Notes: a model not told the origin generated them from the letters alone. 64,000 nt of DNA from Streptomyces sp. CA-210063 (GCF_024612015.1 NZ_CP102512.1:3658001-3722000); one strand, 5' to 3'; shown: positions 24,734 to 32,869, counted from the stretch's first letter. A program made the numbers and translations.

Positions 24734-27700
24734 TTAGATCTCTGCGAAATTCAGAGTAGCTCTTCCTTGTAGCATCTGCCGCAGCAGCGAACGAGAAAAT
24801 TGCGCTTCTGGGTAATCCCGATCCACCGTGACATCGAATATTGCCACAGCCTCTCGCATGGACTTAAGGGCCTCGGCTACCGCACCAAGAGCGTACTTGC
24901 AGATCGCCATCTTTTGCAGACACATGGCGACTCTCAAATTTTTTTCACCGAAAGCAACACGTGCACACTTATAAGCTTTAGTAAACCATTTGAGTGCGGC
25001 ACCATGGCTGCCCGCCAACATCAAAGCACCACCCAGATTATTATAGTCAGGAACTAGCTCAGGATGCCCCTCTCCATACACTGCTACATCAATCTTGACT
25101 GCTCGATGAGCCGCCTTGACCGCATCACCGAATAGTCGGAGCGCCGAATATGCAACAGAAAGGTTTACCAGCGTCGAGGCTACCTCTCGATGATTTTCTC
25201 CCAGTACCTTCTCTTGATCCTTGAGAGTCTCTTCGAAGGTCTTCCGAGCCGTTACATAATCTTCTTGCGCCAACTGTGCTCGGCCAAGGTTCATTCGGAC
25301 GATAAGGTACCGGGTAGACGCCTTATCGCTAAGCTTCTCATGAATGCGCAAGGAAACACTAAAAGCCGCTGCGGCATCACTTGGTTTGTTCAGTTCGAGT
25401 AGGGCGAGTCCAGCGTTATTCCAATCACGAGCCCCATCCGCATGAACACCATCAGAATCTTCGAGATCAAGGTCCAGAGCCTTCTTCGAAGCATGCAGAG
25501 AACGGGTAAAGTCAGTCGTATCTAGATAGGCGAGTGACAGGTTGCTGTACAGTGCGGCGAGCCCATTACGTGACGCATCATCAGGATACTCAGCAATCAG
25601 ATCCTCAAGCTCCGAGATTGCACCGAGAGCGTCGCCAGCTTCGCGCCGCAGATTTGCCATGCTGGCCTTAATCACCCGTCGAGGCATCGACGTTTCCTCG
25701 GAGTTCTCACTCGTGCCCACGTGAAACTCTGCTTTATCGAGCTCCGCGATCGCCTCGGTCAAGTCACCTTGCAAGTGACAAACACTCGCCTTTTTCATAT
25801 GCAGGTTAGACATCACAAACCAGTTCGCTGGCTCGTTCTCCGCAAGCAGCAGACTTTCATCAACGATGCGAAGTGCATCGTCCCACAGATCCATCCCAAT
25901 TAGCGCCTCAACAAGAATAGTGCGCGCAAAGGCGACGGTTTCCACCCCCATACCATTCAAGCGCCCAGTTGCTCTCACTGCCTTCTCGGCACAGGAATAA
26001 CTTGCTTCATTGTTTCCTTGTGTACCTAGATGTACGGCGATCGTCAGATAGAATTTGAGAGTGTTGACCTTACACGTCTGACGTGCTTCTAGATAGCCGA
26101 GCAAGGCTTCGAAGTGCGGCATCATGTGCCGGTAGTGGGGCCAAAACCGAGCGTCAAAAGGACTAAGAGCGGTAACTTTGTTAAGCAAGGCCGTGCCGAC
26201 TTCAATGGCTGATGTTGTCTGCGCGTCGGAGAGTGACTGGCGCACTACAGCTTGAGTAAGAGCATGGCTGCTCAACCCACTGGGTTGGGAATCAATTATC
26301 GAGAATCGTTGAAGATCTGCCACAGCATCGAACAGAGTCAAGTGATCCTCAAGGTCCCTGATCAGTGTTAATCCATCTTGAGAGAACCCTCTGACCTCCT
26401 CAGCAGCGAGCCACTCCACTTCCATCATCTCACGCTGCTCTATCTCACCTTCAGAACCTGTCCGTTCTCCTGACGGAATCTCCAGCGTGAAGATCTCCGT
26501 TGGGAATTCTTGCGGAGCAAGGAAAGCAAGTACGCTCAAGAGCTTAAAAGCACTTGTGTGAGACTCGTGCAAACGCTCAATCGTGATGGATAGGGCAGCC
26601 GCTAGACCGAGATGTTCCGGGGGAGCTGCCCTGCTTAGCAGGTCCCTTGCGCGATCACGGATCATAGTCGAATACATCTCGACAGGCATACCCGAAGCGT
26701 TGATGTATCCGGCAGCTTGCTTGAGAGCCAGTGGCAATCCACCCAAAGCCCTGTTGAGGACTTCCAGGTTTGCATCAGATGAATTAGAGAGGATGGAAGA
26801 CAGTAGATGACCGGAGTCCTCGTCAGTCAAAGGAGCCAGCTGGATAACCTGCGCATGAGTGGCCCAATTTTGATCAAGACTCGAAAGAAGGAAACGTGTC
26901 TCCGCAACTTTAGGAATGAAACTCACGACGTCGTTGCCCGCTGAAACCCCGTCAAGCAAGACGAGACCACGGTGTTGCATGAAGTACTGCCTGATTCGTT
27001 GTAGTCCATCATCTGAATCCGGAGCTGGCAGACCAACTTCCTCCGCTAGCGAGGTGAGGTCGGACACTATGGAGTGCCAAGACTCGCCGCGCACCCACCA
27101 AACGAACTCGTACCTCTCAGAGTTCTTCCAGGCGTATTGCGCCAAGAGCTCACTTTTCCCGACTCCACTCATACCGACTACAGCCAAGGCAGGACCTTTT
27201 GGTACGTCGGATTCAAGATACTCGTCTATTTCCCCAACGTGCTCTTCTCGCCCCACGAAAACAACGCTTGGTTCCCGCCTCCACAGATTTGAGGCAAGGG
27301 GGCGACTAACCTGAGCTGCCGGCTTCGCAGAGAACGCCGCCTTCACGTCGTCACGCTTGATTGTCCTCCTAGCGATCTTAGACAAAGTCAATGCTTCAGC
27401 ATCCAACGCGTTTGGCGCTGCTAGATCAATCGAGGAAAAATCGCGGTTATTGAAGTCTCGTGACTTTACGGCGACGAGATCGACGACGTTATCCCATGCT
27501 TGTGCTGCATCAATGTACTCAAAACCTGTTGCAACTAGAGTTGGCTGAACCAGGTTAACTATTTGATATGCCCGCAAAGCAACTCGGTCTTGCACTCCGT
27601 GCTCAATCCGCAGGCTGAGCAAAAACTGACGCGCGTCCTGAGGGCTACACTTCAAAGCGACAGCAGACTCGTCTATAAACTCTTCAACGACCTGGTTACT

Positions 27701-28096
27701 CAAAGCCTTTGAAAAGTTTCGCGCCCTGTCTTTCGCTGCCTTCATTGGCGCGTTAGTGACGAGTCTGCACTTCGCCTGCCTTACGCACTTCCAGCGCTCG
27801 TAGAGGGTTACTAGGCCCCCTCCTTTCCAGAGCTCAGAGAAGGACCATGGCCCTAGGTGAGACTCTCGGTGCTTGACTGATACCAATTCATTCTGCCCAT
27901 CGCTGTAAACAAGCACATAGTCTACATGCCACTCGCAGACGATGGCTTCAAGGGCAGAGTCTTGAAGCAACGCAAAGCAGTGCCGAGCCGCGCACTGATG
28001 CTGGAAGTTATACCTGGAAGCGGTATCAGATCCCGCGTCTTCTGTTGGCTCCGAGATGAGTGCTCGGGCCAAGTTAGCAACGTCTCGGATAGTCAC
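24734..28096 (-). CDS. DUF4297-like nuclease / NB-ARC NTPase / TPR protein, probable anti-phage STAND
   Basis: 1120 residues. Residues about 25-180 match the DUF4297 (Cap4-type) nuclease pattern: 'SRYNFQHQCAARHC' helix, then Asp59 and the 'ELVSVKHRE' strand (Glu70, Lys75) as a PD-(D/E)XK-like site. Residues about 275-480 are an NB-ARC STAND NTPase: VGREEHV, Walker A GMSGVGKS (308-315), Walker B LVLLDG (378-383), GGLPLAL (452-458). From about 680 to 1090 come TPR repeats (for example 'LGRAQLAQEDYVTARKTFEE', 'YNNLGGALMLAGSHGAAL'). By analogy with Avs-type proteins, TPRs would sense a phage product, the NTPase oligomerise and the nuclease cut DNA (inference). The GTG start has GGGGGAAACC upstream. 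GC is far below the neighbours, and codons often end in A or T: acquired DNA. Confidence 0.85.
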   Translation of the reverse strand: MTIRDVANLARALISEPTEDAGSDTASRYNFQHQCAARHCFALLQDSALEAIVCEWHVDYVLVYSDGQNELVSVKHRESHLGPWSFSELWKGGGLVTLYERWKCVRQAKCRLVTNAPMKAAKDRARNFSKALSNQVVEEFIDESAVALKCSPQDARQFLLSLRIEHGVQDRVALRAYQIVNLVQPTLVATGFEYIDAAQAWDNVVDLVAVKSRDFNNRDFSSIDLAAPNALDAEALTLSKIARRTIKRDDVKAAFSAKPAAQVSRPLASNLWRREPSVVFVGREEHVGEIDEYLESDVPKGPALAVVGMSGVGKSELLAQYAWKNSERYEFVWWVRGESWHSIVSDLTSLAEEVGLPAPDSDDGLQRIRQYFMQHRGLVLLDGVSAGNDVVSFIPKVAETRFLLSSLDQNWATHAQVIQLAPLTDEDSGHLLSSILSNSSDANLEVLNRALGGLPLALKQAAGYINASGMPVEMYSTMIRDRARDLLSRAAPPEHLGLAAALSITIERLHESHTSAFKLLSVLAFLAPQEFPTEIFTLEIPSGERTGSEGEIEQREMMEVEWLAAEEVRGFSQDGLTLIRDLEDHLTLFDAVADLQRFSIIDSQPSGLSSHALTQAVVRQSLSDAQTTSAIEVGTALLNKVTALSPFDARFWPHYRHMMPHFEALLGYLEARQTCKVNTLKFYLTIAVHLGTQGNNEASYSCAEKAVRATGRLNGMGVETVAFARTILVEALIGMDLWDDALRIVDESLLLAENEPANWFVMSNLHMKKASVCHLQGDLTEAIAELDKAEFHVGTSENSEETSMPRRVIKASMANLRREAGDALGAISELEDLIAEYPDDASRNGLAALYSNLSLAYLDTTDFTRSLHASKKALDLDLEDSDGVHADGARDWNNAGLALLELNKPSDAAAAFSVSLRIHEKLSDKASTRYLIVRMNLGRAQLAQEDYVTARKTFEETLKDQEKVLGENHREVASTLVNLSVAYSALRLFGDAVKAAHRAVKIDVAVYGEGHPELVPDYNNLGGALMLAGSHGAALKWFTKAYKCARVAFGEKNLRVAMCLQKMAICKYALGAVAEALKSMREAVAIFDVTVDRDYPEAQFSRSLLRQMLQGRATLNFAEI

Positions 28097-28812
28097 TGGT
28101 TTCCCCCTGAACAGGCAGTTTCTGTGACATCATTCCAGCAGCCAGTAATGTAAGGCAAGAGGTGCCCACACCAGATGAGGGCGCGATACCTCAATAGGTC
28201 ACCTCAGCTCTCCAGGGCAACGAAGAGGGATTGTGACCTGTGCCGACGAAAGTCAGCCACGACGGCGGGTGCGCCGAGCGATCACCCGTCACGTGTGTCT
28301 CCAGCAACCACCCACGCACATCAGCCACGCCACCCTTTCCGTCACGGTCCTCGCCACTCTCCGGCGAGGCCGTGATCGATGCGGTCACTGAAGATCACGG
28401 CTGTTCCTGCGGCCGAGACGTCTCCCGTCCGTCGCGCGGCGGCCGATCGGACGGCCCAGCGTCGCGTGGCCGGCGTCGGCCTGGTCCTGGTCCTGGTCCT
28501 GGTCCTCGAACTAGTCGAGGCACTTTCTGATCCGGCTGCTCGGCTTGGTGGTACTGCGCGCTGAGCGGGCGGGGCCGCCGGAGCCGTGGCGGAGACAAGG
28601 AGCGGCGGCCTCGGGCCGCCAGCGCGCGCGGACCGCCGTAGGCGGGCCGCCTTGAACCAGTAGAGAAAGTCGTAACTCAGTCGGTCTGCTGGGGGGTGTC
28701 CAGTCCCGGGAGATGCTTGACACTTCGATCCCAGCTGATGGTTGACGGTGGCCGTGATCGGCTCTTCTGTGCGCGTCGTTGCGGTGCGTGTGGGGAGGCC
28801 GGGATTGGCCTG
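28097..28812. other. Intergenic region upstream of the NB-ARC gene
   Basis: About 716 bases, rising in GC to the right. A possible promoter of the NB-ARC gene on the minus strand is TTGCCT (28158-28153), 18 bases, AATGAT (28134-28129). There is a hairpin with GCCGTGATC/GATCACGGC arms near 28369-28400 and a run of four TGGTCC units near 28482-28505. Open frames here lack support. It may contain eroded mobile-element sequence. Confidence 0.45.
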
Positions 28813-28890
28813 GTGGAGTTGTCGGTTGTCGAGCAGAGATACCGGGCTGTTCTGGCAGTGCTGGCGGGGGCGACGGTGACGGAGATCGCT
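28813..28890 (+). pseudogene. IS481-family transposase N-terminal remnant
   Basis: The frame from a GTG at 28813 encodes VELSVVEQRYRAVLAVLAG followed by ATVTEIA, the standard N-terminus of actinobacterial IS481 transposases (helix-turn-helix region). Homology stops abruptly at 28890 and continues as unrelated residues into the NUDIX gene's 3' end, so only about 26 codons remain. The catalytic DDE domain is absent. It marks an old insertion or deletion at the right margin of the low-GC island. Confidence 0.7.
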
Positions 28891-28903
28891 TCCCCTCCCG
28901 CGC

Positions 28904-29380
28904 TCAACCGAGATAGGGCCGTTCACGATGCTCAAGAAAGTGTTGAAGCCGGAGCTGTTGGGTGTGGTGCATGGGGAATTGGTCCAGCTCGGCGGGCGGT
29001 ACGAAGCGTAGTTCCGTGGACTCGTCGGAGATTTCGAGGTGGCCGCCGATGATGCGGGCGGTGAAGCAGACGTTGAACTGTCTGCGGACTTCGCCGTCCG
29101 TGTAGGCGATGATGTGTTTGGGGTCGGTGTAGGTACCGACCAGGCCGGTGATCTCCACGTCCAGGCCGGTCTCTTCCTTGACCTCTCGTACCGCCGTGCC
29201 GGGTAGCGAGTCCGTGAGGTCCATGCCGCCGCCGGGCAGAGCCCACAGGTCGTTGTCCCGTCGACGCTGGAGCAGGATGCGGCCCTGCTCGTCCGTGACG
29301 ACGGCTGAGGCCGCGACCACCATGCGGTTCGGCTCGGGCGCGTTCGGGTCGTCGTAGTACTCGGTGCGTGTCACGGTCAC
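28904..29380 (-). CDS. NUDIX hydrolase
   Basis: 158 residues. The NUDIX box reads GGGMDLTDSLPGTAVREV followed by KEETGL, matching the consensus except that the first Glu position is Asp or Ser (TDS in place of GES). The preceding strand 'ILLQRRRDNDLWALPGG' is typical of MutT/ADP-ribose-type enzymes that hydrolyse nucleoside diphosphates linked to another group. The start is one of two GTG codons at 29380 or 29374, behind AGGACGG; the frame continues further upstream without codon bias. The 3' end abuts the IS481 remnant. Confidence 0.85.
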   Translation of the reverse strand: MTVTRTEYYDDPNAPEPNRMVVAASAVVTDEQGRILLQRRRDNDLWALPGGGMDLTDSLPGTAVREVKEETGLDVEITGLVGTYTDPKHIIAYTDGEVRRQFNVCFTARIIGGHLEISDESTELRFVPPAELDQFPMHHTQQLRLQHFLEHRERPYLG

Positions 29381-29693
29381 CCGTCCTGGTGTGCCGGTGC
29401 GGCCGTCTCTCGGCCACGCACTTGGACATACTCGCTCTCGGCGTTGCCCAGCGCGACGCGGACGGCGCAGCCTTCGGCCGCTCGCTCGCGGCAGTGGGTC
29501 GTTCATCCGCGGATATGCCTCGTGGAAAAAGACCGCGCGTACCCGCTGGGGGAGGCGTGTCCGGTCCGCTGGGACAACCGACGCTTCAAGTGGCGTGCGC
29601 ACGCCGGGAGTTCGGCGCCTGGCCGTGTGCGAGCAGCAGGAAGATCACGGGGCGGATCGACCCGGTGATGCGGTTGGTGGTGAAGGCAACCGG
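29381..29693. other. Intergenic region between NUDIX and methyltransferase genes
   Basis: 313 bases with no recognisable gene or RNA; short frames on both strands lack codon bias. It should contain the NUDIX promoter on the minus strand. Nothing else seen. Confidence 0.45.
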
Positions 29694-30509
29694 TCATGTC
29701 GGCCGGTTGCCGACTGCCAGTAGATGGGAGCTCGCTGACAGCAGCTCCGGGTAGGGCTCTGCCATGCGCGCTGCGGTCAGGGCCGACTCGAAGAGTGGGG
29801 AGTCGGTGAGGGGCTTGCCGGTGTGGCGTTCGGTGGCGGCCAGGAGGGACCAGGCGGGGCCTTCGATGCCGTAGACGTGGGTGTGGGTGAAGTCGGCGGT
29901 GGTTACCTCGTCGAGGAGTTGGGCGGCGCTGTGGAAGTACGCCTTCGTGAACGCCTTCTTTCCGTCGTGGATCTGGGTGGCGAGGATGCCGGAGATGCTC
30001 TCGCGCAGGGGCTCCTTGTGGAGGTGGGCGAAGGCGGTGTGTTCGAAGAGGGAGGCGTAGCGGTTGATGCCGGCCGCCGCGAGGAGGCCGCCCGGCTTGA
30101 GGACGCGGTGGGCCTCGGCGAGGGCGCGGTCGCGGTCGGGGCGGTCGGGGAGGTGGTAGAGGGGGCCGAGGAGGAGGACTACGTCGTACGAGGCGTCCTC
30201 GGCCGTGAGGTGGCGGGCGTCGCCCAACTCGACTGTGGCGCCGATCCGTTCCGCCTGGGTGAGGTGGCGGGGGATCGGGTCGACGAGGTGGACGTGGTAG
30301 CCGTCCGCCACGAGCCAGCGGGCGTGGGTGCCTGGGCCGCCGCCCACGTCGAGAATCCGGGCGGGTGGGGGCGGCAGGTGACGGCGCAGCAACTCCTGTG
30401 TGCGGATCAGTTCCAGGCGGCCGTCCGCCGTCGTCGACAGCCGGTCCGCCTCGTCGATGGTCTCGGTGTAGAACCTCACGATCTCCGGCGCTACCTCAGG
30501 GCTCGTCAT
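29694..30509 (-). CDS. Class I SAM-dependent methyltransferase
   Basis: 271 residues. Motif I is ILDVGGGPG (52-60), the acidic end of strand 2 is in 'VHLVDPIP', and motif post-I/II includes 'YDVVLLLGPLYHLPD' with the following 'EAHRVLKPGG' helix. This is a UbiE-like small-molecule methyltransferase with unknown substrate. The ATG at 30509 is chosen since the 19 upstream in-frame residues have poor bias. It is divergent from gntR with a 60-base gap holding a palindromic operator, so it is probably under that regulator. Confidence 0.85.
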   Translation of the reverse strand: MTSPEVAPEIVRFYTETIDEADRLSTTADGRLELIRTQELLRRHLPPPPARILDVGGGPGTHARWLVADGYHVHLVDPIPRHLTQAERIGATVELGDARHLTAEDASYDVVLLLGPLYHLPDRPDRDRALAEAHRVLKPGGLLAAAGINRYASLFEHTAFAHLHKEPLRESISGILATQIHDGKKAFTKAYFHSAAQLLDEVTTADFTHTHVYGIEGPAWSLLAATERHTGKPLTDSPLFESALTAARMAEPYPELLSASSHLLAVGNRPT

Positions 30510-30528
30510 GCGGGCATTCTGGACGCGC

Positions 30529-30547
30529 ACCGGTGGACCAGTCCAGT
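30529..30547. promoter_or_regulatory. GntR operator, site 1 (methyltransferase/gntR intergenic)
   Basis: On the minus strand the site reads ACTGGACTGGTCCACCGGT, identical at 18 of 19 bases to the site at 31310-31328. It lies between the divergent methyltransferase and gntR starts, consistent with autoregulation. Confidence 0.65.
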
Positions 30548-30569
30548 GATCGGAAACGAGACCCAACCC

Positions 30570-31289
30570 ATGCCGCAGCTGAAGTACGAGCAGATCGCCG
30601 AGGACCTACGCACTCGGATCGCGAACGGCGAGTTCGGTCCCGGTGACTTGCTGCCCTCCGGCCGCGATCTGGCCGAGCAGTGGGACGTGTCCAGAGCCAC
30701 CGTCGTGAAGGCGTACGACGTCCTGCGCAATGACGGCCTGGTGGCCGCTCGGCAGGGCGCCGGATTCACCGTCGCCGAGACTCCGGTCGCTCGGCCCGCG
30801 GGCGCCCGCAGAGCCGACTCCACCCGTGTGACAGGCGGCGCTCCCTATCGACGTCTCGGCATCCCGGACCGTGCGGTGCCGCCCCCTCGTGTGGTGGACG
30901 CCCTGGGGCTGAAGCCGGGCGAGGAAGCGCTGCGGAGAATCCGGCTCGTGTTGCTCGACGACGGCTCCCCGCACACGCTGGTGACGGCCTGGTTCCCTCC
31001 GGCCGTCGCTGACGCGGCCCCGCGCCTGGCTCTGAAGGGGCCCATCGCGGAGGGGACCACGCACTACGTGCGACGTGAGACGGGCCGTATCCCGGTGGAG
31101 GGGACGGACACGACGACGGTACGGCTGGCCGACGACGAAGAGGCCCGCCTGTTGGAGGTGGAACAGCCGGCGGCGGTGGCTGTCGTGCTGCACGTGGCCT
31201 TTGACGAGAGTCACCGACCGCTCGTCTGCGAAGAGGGAGTGACGGCCTCGCATGTGTTCGAGCAGGTCGACAACTACCCCATGAGGTAG
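30570..31289 (+). CDS. GntR-family regulator, HutC/UTRA type
   Basis: 239 residues. A winged helix-turn-helix occupies residues 1-70 ('KYEQIAEDLRTRI', 'LPSGRDLAEQWDVSRATV'), and a UTRA ligand-binding domain follows (about 90-235; 'YVRRETGRIPVEGTDTTTVR' and 'HVAFDESHRPL' are family-like). It should bind a palindromic operator as a dimer and release it on binding a small effector. The ATG at 30570 has no strong ribosome site, so it may be leaderless. Two near-identical candidate operators flank the gene, one before it and one before the next operon. Confidence 0.9.
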   Translation: MPQLKYEQIAEDLRTRIANGEFGPGDLLPSGRDLAEQWDVSRATVVKAYDVLRNDGLVAARQGAGFTVAETPVARPAGARRADSTRVTGGAPYRRLGIPDRAVPPPRVVDALGLKPGEEALRRIRLVLLDDGSPHTLVTAWFPPAVADAAPRLALKGPIAEGTTHYVRRETGRIPVEGTDTTTVRLADDEEARLLEVEQPAAVAVVLHVAFDESHRPLVCEEGVTASHVFEQVDNYPMR

Positions 31290-31306
31290 GGAAACTGACG
31301 TTTCGC

Positions 31307-31335
31307 TTGACTGGACCGGTCCACCGGTCCAGTCT
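31307..31335 (+). promoter_or_regulatory. GntR operator, site 2, inside a promoter
   Basis: A perfect inverted repeat GACTGGACCGGT-CC-ACCGGTCCAGTC runs from 31309 to 31334. TTGACT (31307-31312) and CAGTCT (31330-31335) give a -35/-10 pair with a 17-base spacer, so the operator covers the whole promoter. It precedes three small coupled genes. Confidence 0.65.
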
Positions 31336-31460
31336 CTTTTTTGTGCCGCACAGGATCGCTTTCGCGACGCAGTCACTCCACCCCCGGCAACGGGCAAGGC
31401 AGACCCCGGCGACCGCCGTCACGGTCCCGGGGCATGGCCGATCTGACAAGGAGACCGACA

Positions 31461-31787
31461 TTGCACCTTGTATCACGGGCACTCGTAAGGGTGAGGGCGG
31501 TGCTCTTCGGGCCGCCGCCAGAATCCGACCGCGCGGCCCAGGAACCGGACACGGCACCGGCTACCGCCCCAGGCCCGTCCGTCAACCAGCCCTCCCCCGA
31601 GATGTGGGCCGCCTTCCTTGCGAGCGCCCGGCGGCGCAGAGCCCGAGCCCGATGTCCGTGGCCTCGCACCGAACTGCCCGAAATCACCGCCGCCGACATC
31701 GCCAGCACCCTCGTCGGCGCGTACGTCCTGACCTCCGAGGTACGCCAGCAGATCAGGCAGGCACGGCAGTTCGCGGAGGCGAGCTGA
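31461..31787 (+). CDS. Small hypothetical protein, first gene of a GntR-controlled operon
   Basis: 108 residues, not recognised. A hydrophobic/basic N-terminus (MHLVSRALVRVRAVLFG) is followed by a Pro/Ala-rich linker and a helical C-terminal half ('PEMWAAFLASARRRRARARC', 'ITAADIASTLVGAYVL'). The TTG start at 31461 is chosen because AAGGAG at 31448-31453 is ideally placed seven bases before it; an in-frame ATG lies at 31434 but without such a site. The stop overlaps the next ATG by one base. Similar small genes follow GntR regulators in many Streptomyces, function unknown. Confidence 0.6.
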   Translation: MHLVSRALVRVRAVLFGPPPESDRAAQEPDTAPATAPGPSVNQPSPEMWAAFLASARRRRARARCPWPRTELPEITAADIASTLVGAYVLTSEVRQQIRQARQFAEAS

Positions 31788-31990
31788 TGACCGAGGGACG
31801 AGTACGGGCCACCGTCCAGCAGGCCGAGATCCCCATGCTCCGCGCCTACCGGCTGTGGTTCGAGCACACCCGCAAGTGCGCCGACGGCTGCAAGGGCAGC
31901 CCCAGAGCCCAGGACGGGTGCGAGGACGGACGGCAGCTGTGGGGCACGTACCGCCTGGCGCGCATCGGGAAAGGCGGGACCACATCATGA
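31787..31990 (+). CDS. Small Cys-containing hypothetical protein
   Basis: 67 residues: an N-terminal strand-helix, then 'FEHTRKCADGCKG' and 'DGCEDGRQLW'. Three Cys and a His could bind a metal, in the manner of short Streptomyces proteins found beside GntR regulators. The ATG overlaps the previous stop (TGATG) and the 3' end overlaps the next start (ATGA), so all three small genes are translated together. No function is claimed. Confidence 0.65.
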   Translation: MTEGRVRATVQQAEIPMLRAYRLWFEHTRKCADGCKGSPRAQDGCEDGRQLWGTYRLARIGKGGTTS

Positions 31991-32253
31991 GCTGGACCAT
32001 CGAGCGCACACCCGGGCGGCCGGTACGCCGCACCGACGACGATCGTCTCGCCGTACCGCTACGGCTGACGCGTACCGGTCCCCGCGGACACTCGACGGAC
32101 ACCGAGCTGACCCTCAGCCTCGCCGAAGCCGAACACCTCCACGCTGCTCTGTGCCGTGCCCTCGACGGCCAACCGGTGCCCCCGGCCGCGCCGGACTGTC
32201 GTCAACCCGTTCAAGCCTCGCCCGGGGCCGCGCGCATCGTCGGTCGCGCGTAA
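31987..32253 (+). CDS. Small hypothetical protein, third of the set
   Basis: 88 residues, not recognised. The first 60 residues look like a compact mixed alpha/beta unit ('VPLRLTRTGPRGHSTDTEL', 'LSLAEAEHLHAALCRAL'), similar in style to helical-clip proteins that contact DNA or another protein, but no match is claimed. It starts within the previous stop codon (ATGA) behind GGGAAAGGCGGG. After the stop lies the first copy of a 33-base direct repeat. Confidence 0.6.
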   Translation: MSWTIERTPGRPVRRTDDDRLAVPLRLTRTGPRGHSTDTELTLSLAEAEHLHAALCRALDGQPVPPAAPDCRQPVQASPGAARIVGRA

Positions 32254-32285
32254 CCGACACAGATCAGGCCACGACCCCGTACCGA
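32253..32285. repeat. 33-base direct repeat, copy A
   Basis: The block starting ACCGACACAGATCAGGCCAC is repeated at 32806-32838 with three or four changes. The two copies flank the 32343 gene at both sides. Copy B forms one arm of a terminator hairpin. Confidence 0.7.
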
Positions 32286-32342
32286 GCAGTTGAAACGGGC
32301 GAGCCCTCTGCTCAACTTCCGTGATATGCCGAGGAGATCACC

Positions 32343-32783
32343 GTGACATGTGCAGAGAGGACATCGCCCATGGGCCGACCGACAACCGTGACTCCGCTGC
32401 CTGGCAACACGAAGGTACTGTCCATCGGTCTGCATCCGAGTGCGCTCGACTACAGCCGGATGCCCGACGGTGTCGACGAGGCGGTGCTCACTGCCCGGAT
32501 CGAGGCGGCGAACGCGGCGCTGCGCGAAGCGGGGTTCGATGCTGTTCCGTGTCTGATCGACGTCTCTCCGGATCGGGCCGAGGCGGCCGTGCGGGAGCAG
32601 CTCCGGGAGCACGCGTTCGGCTTGGCGATGATCGGCGGTGGCGTACGGATGCTGCCGGAGAACACCCTGCTGTTCGAGCGGCTGGTCAACGTGCTCACCG
32701 AGGCGGCGCCCGGGATCCGGCTGTGCTTCAACACGACGCCGGAGGACACGGTCGAGGCACTGAGGCGGTGGATCCAGGCGTAG
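32343..32783 (+). CDS. Conserved protein, Rossmann-like, function unknown
   Basis: 146 residues. Alternating strands and helices ('KVLSIGLHPSAL', 'RIEAANAALREAG', 'FGLAMIGGGVRML', 'GIRLCFNTTPEDTVEALRRW') suggest a small flavodoxin- or Rossmann-like fold with a Gly-rich loop, but no catalytic signature is clear. GAGGAG about seven bases upstream fixes the GTG start at 32343; an ATG at 32370 is an alternative. It is flanked by direct repeats and followed by a strong terminator. Confidence 0.65.
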   Translation: MTCAERTSPMGRPTTVTPLPGNTKVLSIGLHPSALDYSRMPDGVDEAVLTARIEAANAALREAGFDAVPCLIDVSPDRAEAAVREQLREHAFGLAMIGGGVRMLPENTLLFERLVNVLTEAAPGIRLCFNTTPEDTVEALRRWIQA

Positions 32784-32805
32784 ATGTAAATGAAATGAGG
32801 TGTGT

Positions 32806-32838
32806 ACCGACACAGGTCAGGCCACGGCCCCGTGCCCG
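32806..32838. repeat. 33-base direct repeat, copy B
   Basis: Second copy of the repeat at 32253-32285 (starts ACCGACACAGGTCAGGCCAC), just after the 32343 gene. Confidence 0.7.
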
Positions 32839-32869
32839 ATGGACAATCGTCGGGTACGGGGCCGTGGCC
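32820..32869. terminator. Long hairpin terminator after the 32343 gene
   Basis: Arms GGCCACGGCCCCGTGCCCGA (32820-32839) and its complement at 32850-32869, 19 of 20 Watson-Crick plus one G-T pair, with a 10-base loop. No U-run follows, as is common in Streptomyces. It lies between convergent genes and could act both ways. Confidence 0.8.

Noticed and set aside
28097..28812. Several 60-200 codon frames upstream of the NB-ARC gene, including one with a Val-Leu repeat from TGGTCC units
   Set aside because: Conflicting frames, no motif and no codon bias; only the IS481 N-terminus downstream is convincing.
29381..29693. Short frames between NUDIX and methyltransferase genes
   Set aside because: No start signals, motifs or codon bias on either strand.
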